Notes under the pieces: generated by a model
The model's database searches: none
Seen by the model: the letters and a program-made list of their open reading frames with translations, nothing else
What the model was told of the DNA's origin: nothing
Translations under genes and position numbers: made by a program
DNA from: Marixanthomonas spongiae
GTDB lineage: Bacteria; Bacteroidota; Bacteroidia; Flavobacteriales; Flavobacteriaceae
Assembly (NCBI RefSeq): GCF_003095375.1
Contig: NZ_QEHR01000006.1
Span: 124,001 to 188,000, forward strand
Direction: 5' to 3'
Length of the DNA stretch: 64,000 nucleotides
Shown here: positions 58,560 through 64,000 of the stretch, in pieces
Numbering within the stretch: position 1 is the first letter of the stretch
How the letters are laid out: the number at the start of each line of letters is the position of its first letter

Positions 58560-61316
58560 ATGAAAACAAAACTACTCCTCCTTTGCTTATTTGCCTTTAG
58601 CGGCATGGCAATTTCGCAAACAACCGTTACGGGAACTGTTTCCGATCAAGACCAGCAGCCTATTTTGGGTGCCAACATTATCGTGATGGGCACCAATGCG
58701 GGAACCGTTTCAGACTACGACGGTAAATTTATGTTAACGGTAGATCAAGATCCGCCGTTTTCTATACAAATTAGTAGTGTGGGGTTTCAGTCGGTTACCC
58801 AACAAGTAACTGCGCAAGGTCAAGACTTTTCCATAGTATTGCCGCAAGGCGATAAGCTGGATGAGGTGATTATTTCGGCCTCCCGGACCCCGGAGAGTGT
58901 ACGGGAATCACCAGTGACCATTGAGCGTATTGACTCCCGGGACATTGAAAACAGTGCCGCTCCCAATTTTTACACCGGACTGGAAAATTTAAAGGGAATT
59001 GATGTAAACAAAGGTGGGTTGACTTTCAATTCGGTCAATGCCAGGGGGTTTTCCTCCTTTGCGAATACCCGTTTTGTGCAATTGGTCGATGGGATGGACA
59101 ATGCCTCACCCGCTTTGAATTTTGTAATAGGAAACTTCTTGGGCGTTAACCAGCTGGACGTACAAAGCGTGGAAATCCTTCCCGGTGCTTCATCTGCGCT
59201 CTACGGTGCAAACGCTTTTAATGGAATATTGTTTATGAACACCAAAAACCCATTTGAACACCAAGGCATAAGCGTATATTACAAAACAGGGATTACCAGC
59301 CAAGAAGCGGCAGGCGATAACCGGTTTTATGATTTCGGAATCCGTGTGGCGCATAAAATAAGTGATAAAATGGCGGCAAAAGCATCTTTTTCCTATTTAA
59401 AAGGAACCGAATGGTGGGCTACCGATTACCGCCAATATACCTTGAACGAGCCCGGCGAACCCGATTTTATCTCGCCGTTCCGCTCTGGATTGGCACACGA
59501 TGGGATCAATATCTATGGAGACGAAGTGGCGACCGATATCAATGCCGTCGCGCAATCATTGGAAGCCGCAGGCCTTATCCCTCCAGGAGCAAGTGGCTTA
59601 GTGCCATCGGTCGTGGTGGGCAGAACCGGTTACAAAGAAAAAGATGTTACCGATTATGAGGCCATTAACGGAAAGGCAGATTTCTCCTTGAACTTTAGAC
59701 CCTTCAGCAACAGTAACACGGAAATCATCTTGAACTCAAGGCTCGGCTTCGGAAATTCCATTTACCAAGGAGCGAGCCGCTATCAACTTAAAGGTTTCCT
59801 CTTGCAGCAACATAAATTGGAAGTAAAAGGAGATGACTTCTTTGTTCGGGGATATGCCACCACCGAAGATGCCGGTGATTCCTATGATATGCGTTTCACG
59901 GGAATTAACATCAACCGCATTAACGCCCCAGAATGGTTTGGAACCTATGTGGGCGCCTACTTAAACGCCATTACCACTGGCGCAAGCCCCGAACAAGCGC
60001 ATGCCGGTGCCCGCGTGTTTGCCGATGAAAACGTGACCTTTCAGCCCGGAACACCAGAATTCCAAGCTGCGTTTGACAAAGTAACCTCCAACCCCGATGT
60101 AAGCGTGGGATCTAAGTTTGTGGACAACTCCAAAATGTATGTGGGGGAAGGAAATTACAATTTTAGGAGCTTGCTCAACGACGTAATGGATTTGCAAGTC
60201 GGCGGTTCGGTAAGGCGGTATTCACTGGATTCGGGCGGTACCATCTTTACCGATTATGATGGCCCCATTGAATACGATGAATATGGCGCCTACGTTCAAG
60301 GGATTAAAAAATTTATGGATGAGAGACTTAAACTAACGGCATCTATTCGCTACGACAAAGCTAATAAGTTCGATCCAAGTTACTCGCCAAGGGTGTCTTT
60401 GGTATATGCTGCAGGTGCCGACAGAGAGCACAACTTCAGGGCTTCTTTTCAAACGGGATTCAGAAACCCCGACACCCAGTCGCAGTTTATTGGGCTGAAT
60501 GTGGGGCGTGCCATTTTGGTGGGTTCCGCCGAAGATAATTTAGATCGCGACCTGCCTGGTACCGATTTAACGGGTCGAGATGCGTATTTCGATTCGTACT
60601 CCTTGGCTTCGGTAAATGCGTTTTCTCAATCTGGCGACCCGTCGGTATTGGTTCCGGTACAGACCGACTTGGTGGAACAAGAGCAAGTTTCCGCCTTCGA
60701 TGTAGGTTATCGTGGGCAGTTGGGCAAAATTTTTATGGATATCAATGCGTACTATAATATATACGATGGCTTTATAAGCAGCAAACTGGTGGTTACCCCA
60801 AAAAGCGGAAGTGCTTTCGATGCTTCCGGGATTATGGATTTGGCCACTGGGAACGTAGATGTGTTTCAGCTGTACACCAATTCTGAGGCCGAGGTGTCTT
60901 CGTATGGCTTGGTAGCAGGGCTTTCCACAAATTTTGCCGAAAACTATCGGGTTGGGTTGAGCTATACCTATGCGAAGTTTGATTTTGACCAAGCTTCGGA
61001 CCCAGATTTCAGGGCGGCGTTCAACACCCCAGAACATCAGGTGAAATTGTCTTTTGGAAACCCAGAAGTGTTCAAAAACTTTGGGTTTAAAATCAATGCG
61101 AGATGGAGTGACGAATATTTATGGGAATCCAGCATCGCCAATGCTATTATAGACTCCAGGACCGTTCTGGATGCACAGGTGAATTATACCATCCCAAAAT
61201 TGAAATCGGTCATTAAAATAGGCGGGACCAATATTGCTGGCGACGAGTATCGAAGTGCTCCCGGTGCCGGTTCCATAGGTTCGCAATATTATATTTCGTG
61301 GACTATTAATCAATAG
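58560..61316 (+). CDS. TonB-dependent outer-membrane receptor
   Basis: A 918-residue receptor. It has a signal peptide (ending A-I-S-Q), a CarboxypepD_reg-like domain (about 22-100, L-G-A-N-I-I-V-M-G-T-N-A-G-T), a TonB-box-like stretch near D-E-V-I-I-S-A, a plug (G-A-S-S-A-L-Y-G-A-N-A-F-N-G) and a 22-strand-type barrel to the end. No SusD partner is adjacent, so it is not a SusC/D locus. Substrate unknown. A terminator follows. Confidence 0.92.
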   Translation: MKTKLLLLCLFAFSGMAISQTTVTGTVSDQDQQPILGANIIVMGTNAGTVSDYDGKFMLTVDQDPPFSIQISSVGFQSVTQQVTAQGQDFSIVLPQGDKLDEVIISASRTPESVRESPVTIERIDSRDIENSAAPNFYTGLENLKGIDVNKGGLTFNSVNARGFSSFANTRFVQLVDGMDNASPALNFVIGNFLGVNQLDVQSVEILPGASSALYGANAFNGILFMNTKNPFEHQGISVYYKTGITSQEAAGDNRFYDFGIRVAHKISDKMAAKASFSYLKGTEWWATDYRQYTLNEPGEPDFISPFRSGLAHDGINIYGDEVATDINAVAQSLEAAGLIPPGASGLVPSVVVGRTGYKEKDVTDYEAINGKADFSLNFRPFSNSNTEIILNSRLGFGNSIYQGASRYQLKGFLLQQHKLEVKGDDFFVRGYATTEDAGDSYDMRFTGININRINAPEWFGTYVGAYLNAITTGASPEQAHAGARVFADENVTFQPGTPEFQAAFDKVTSNPDVSVGSKFVDNSKMYVGEGNYNFRSLLNDVMDLQVGGSVRRYSLDSGGTIFTDYDGPIEYDEYGAYVQGIKKFMDERLKLTASIRYDKANKFDPSYSPRVSLVYAAGADREHNFRASFQTGFRNPDTQSQFIGLNVGRAILVGSAEDNLDRDLPGTDLTGRDAYFDSYSLASVNAFSQSGDPSVLVPVQTDLVEQEQVSAFDVGYRGQLGKIFMDINAYYNIYDGFISSKLVVTPKSGSAFDASGIMDLATGNVDVFQLYTNSEAEVSSYGLVAGLSTNFAENYRVGLSYTYAKFDFDQASDPDFRAAFNTPEHQVKLSFGNPEVFKNFGFKINARWSDEYLWESSIANAIIDSRTVLDAQVNYTIPKLKSVIKIGGTNIAGDEYRSAPGAGSIGSQYYISWTINQ

Positions 61317-61380
61317 TGCCTGGTTTGCTTCAGGTAGGATTTTTTAAATTTTATACAGGTTCATTGTAGTTTAATAAATA

Positions 61381-61412
61381 AGCCCAGGGGCAAATCGCTC
61401 TGGGCTTTTTTT
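61381..61412 (+). terminator. Terminator of the TonB-dependent receptor gene
   Basis: AGCCCAG (61381-61387) pairs with CTGGGCT (61400-61406), followed by TTTTTTT. Confidence 0.85.
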
Positions 61413-61539
61413 ATCGCTGTATTTTTAAAGTGTCAACTTGGTTTTATATTGAAATTGAATGTCAATTCCTTCAGAAAAAGTGAAATTTGAGGCGCTATTT
61501 GCTTCAGAAAAACACCCTTCAAAAAATCATCAATTTCCA

Positions 61540-61571
61540 TTGCATAATTTAAACAGAAAAAACTATCTTTG
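61540..61571 (+). promoter_or_regulatory. Promoter of the atpDC operon
   Basis: TTG at 61540-61542 (in TTGCAT), 21-bp spacer, TATCTTTG at 61564-61571, a full consensus match. It implies a leader of about 75-80 nt. Confidence 0.75.
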
Positions 61572-61576
61572 CACCT

Positions 61577-61626
61577 GCCTAACTGAAAGGGTAGGCCGTT
61601 CAAAAACAGGGTGGTAATTGCACCCT
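61577..61626 (+). promoter_or_regulatory. Two hairpins in the atpD leader
   Basis: GCCTA/TAGGC (61577-61581/61592-61596) and AGGGTG/CACCCT (61608-61613/61621-61626) lie within the predicted leader, 28 bp before the ATG. They are not followed by a T tract, so a translation-related role or mRNA stabilisation is more likely than termination. Confidence 0.4.
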
Positions 61627-61633
61627 TGGATAA

Positions 61634-63160
<1,527 letters not shown>

Positions 63161-63237
63161 ATTAGATTTGAGATATGAAACCTGAGATATTAGAGTATCT
63201 CACATCTCACATCTCACATCTCAATACTTATAACAAT

Positions 63238-63513
63238 ATGTATTTAGAAATAGTAACCCCAGAGGCCTCTTTGGTAAGTGGCGAAGTAGAATCGGTAACC
63301 GTACCGGGCGTAGAAGGTGAGTTCCAAATGTTAAACAACCACGCCCCCATAGTATCTGTATTGGCAGAAGGGAAAGTGAAATTTTCCGGAAACCCGACCA
63401 TAGCCGAAGGATTTGAAAACAAATTCACAAAAGAAGACGGCAAGTGGGTACTCAAAATTACCAGCGGCACCGTTGAGATGAACAACAACAATGTGATTGT
63501 TTTGGCCGATTAA
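63238..63513 (+). CDS. atpC: ATP synthase F1 epsilon subunit
   Basis: A 91-residue epsilon subunit with the beta-sandwich domain (L-E-I-V-T-P-E-A-S, V-T-V-P-G-V-E-G-E-F, L-N-N-H-A-P) but no C-terminal helical hairpin, the short form found in flavobacteria. The frame is open from 63175 but that part is a repeated CATCTCACATCTCA tract; ATG 63238 (M-Y-L-E-I-V) is the real start. Confidence 0.94.
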   Translation: MYLEIVTPEASLVSGEVESVTVPGVEGEFQMLNNHAPIVSVLAEGKVKFSGNPTIAEGFENKFTKEDGKWVLKITSGTVEMNNNNVIVLAD

Positions 63514-63537
63514 TTTCTGAAAAACGAATAAAATACT

Positions 63538-63567
63538 AAAAACGCCTTCCAAATCGAAGGCGTTTTT
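63538..63567. terminator. Bidirectional terminator between atpC and nhaA
   Basis: Perfect 12-bp stem AAAAACGCCTTC/GAAGGCGTTTTT (63538-63549/63556-63567) with a 6-nt loop between convergent genes, T-rich on both strands. Confidence 0.9.
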
Positions 63568-63599
63568 GTTTACAAGATTTTTTACGATTCTTTCTTACA

Positions 63600-64000
63600 T
63601 CAGTCAGGAAATGAGGCATTTTCTTTTTCCTTCTTTTTAAGCTGAAACCGTAGAATAAGATACCCCGTTAAACCGGCAACCAGAGTGCCCAATAATATCC
63701 CTATTTTTGAAACGGTCAACAAGTCGTCTTCACGGAAGGCCAGTTCAGCAATAAACAACGACATGGTAAAGCCTACACCGCCCAAGAAACTGACTCCCAC
63801 AATTTGCCTGAAGCTTATTCCGGTAGGCAGTACGGCGATTTTCAGCTTATAGGCCAGATAACTAAACAAAGAAATGCCCACTACCTTGCCAATAACCAAG
63901 GCAATGGCAATATGCGATATAAGGTGGGTATCGCTCAACGAGTCCAGGTTGATGGTTATCCCGGCGTTGGCCAATGCGAAAATAGGCATAATGACGATGG
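63600..64000 (-). CDS. nhaA: Na+/H+ antiporter NhaA, C-terminal part (partial)
   Basis: The final ~133 residues of an NhaA antiporter, cut by the right window edge; the 5' end lies outside, and the frame runs to base 64000 (I-V-I-M-P-I-F-A-L-A-N-A-G). It shows four membrane segments, including G-V-G-F-T-M-S-L-F-I-A-E-L-A-F of the later half. The antiporter exchanges Na+ for protons at the inner membrane. Confidence 0.92.
   Translation of the reverse strand, partial: IVIMPIFALANAGITINLDSLSDTHLISHIAIALVIGKVVGISLFSYLAYKLKIAVLPTGISFRQIVGVSFLGGVGFTMSLFIAELAFREDDLLTVSKIGILLGTLVAGLTGYLILRFQLKKKEKENASFPD

Noticed and set aside
63175-63237. N-terminal extension of atpC
   Set aside because: It is a repeated CATCTCACATCTCA-type tract; ATG 63238 gives the usual family start.

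Overview
The window is a 64-kb chromosomal segment from a member of the Bacteroidota, almost certainly the family Flavobacteriaceae. The evidence is the AT-rich intergenic DNA, promoters of the TAnnTTTG type, absence of clear Shine-Dalgarno sites, a type IX secretion (T9SS) type A sorting domain, a CarboxypepD_reg-like TonB-dependent receptor, DUF4270, a short AtpC, and gene pairs typical of flavobacteria. I see no prophage, transposase or CRISPR array. Genus cannot be fixed from the sequence alone.

Layout. 1-3.4 kb: end of dnaE, trxA, a second-type ClpP flanked by palindromic repeats, a DUF58/vWA protein and tRNA-Asp. 3.5-5.5 kb: a three-gene hipB-hipS-hipT-like toxin-antitoxin operon on the minus strand, with three evenly spaced operator palindromes, lying between near-identical 22-bp direct repeats of which the left is half of the terminator downstream of tRNA-Asp. 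5.5-6.3 kb: three tandem small acidic lipoproteins. 6.4-17.4 kb: DUF2461 protein, Kdo transferase, Prc-type protease, an oligopeptide-type ABC permease, metallophosphoesterase, thioredoxin-like protein, nitroreductase, and a BlaI/M56-peptidase pair whose peptidase carries a TonB-like C-terminus. 17.5-27.7 kb: the most unusual region (below). 28-40 kb: envelope genes (glycosyltransferase, flippase-like protein) and housekeeping genes (ruvC, serS, ribF, pth, rplY, prs, xth). 40-52 kb: OmpA-type lipoprotein, acyl-CoA dehydrogenase, M23 peptidase, radA, a TPR histidine kinase with its LuxR-type regulator, a probably inactive esterase, panD and panC. 52-64 kb: glycogen-synthase-like protein, DUF4270, glmS, sulfotransferase-like protein, class IV aminotransferase, a TonB-dependent receptor, atpD-atpC and the end of nhaA.

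The candidate undescribed system spans 17.5-27.7 kb. A divergent pair, a short sigma-70-family factor plus a single-pass membrane protein with an anti-sigma-like cytoplasmic part and periplasmic TPRs, faces five minus-strand genes. These are two paralogous lipoproteins, a T9SS-sorted protein, a PKD/beta-barrel outer-membrane protein and a TPR-CHAT caspase-like protease with an intact His/Cys dyad, a signal peptide and a C-terminal membrane anchor. Two of the upstream regions share an element GGTAACAAAA-N13-ATATA that could be the promoter of the local sigma factor. The topology would put the CHAT domain and the TPR half of the membrane regulator in the same compartment. I infer an envelope-sensing, protease-controlled sigma circuit, analogous in parts to the TPR-CHAT/RpoE arm of type III-E CRISPR systems but without CRISPR components. 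This is inference, not demonstrated.

Many starts were moved downstream of the longest open frame, on the basis of signal peptides or family N-termini; each case is noted. Promoter and RNA calls rest on reading by eye.
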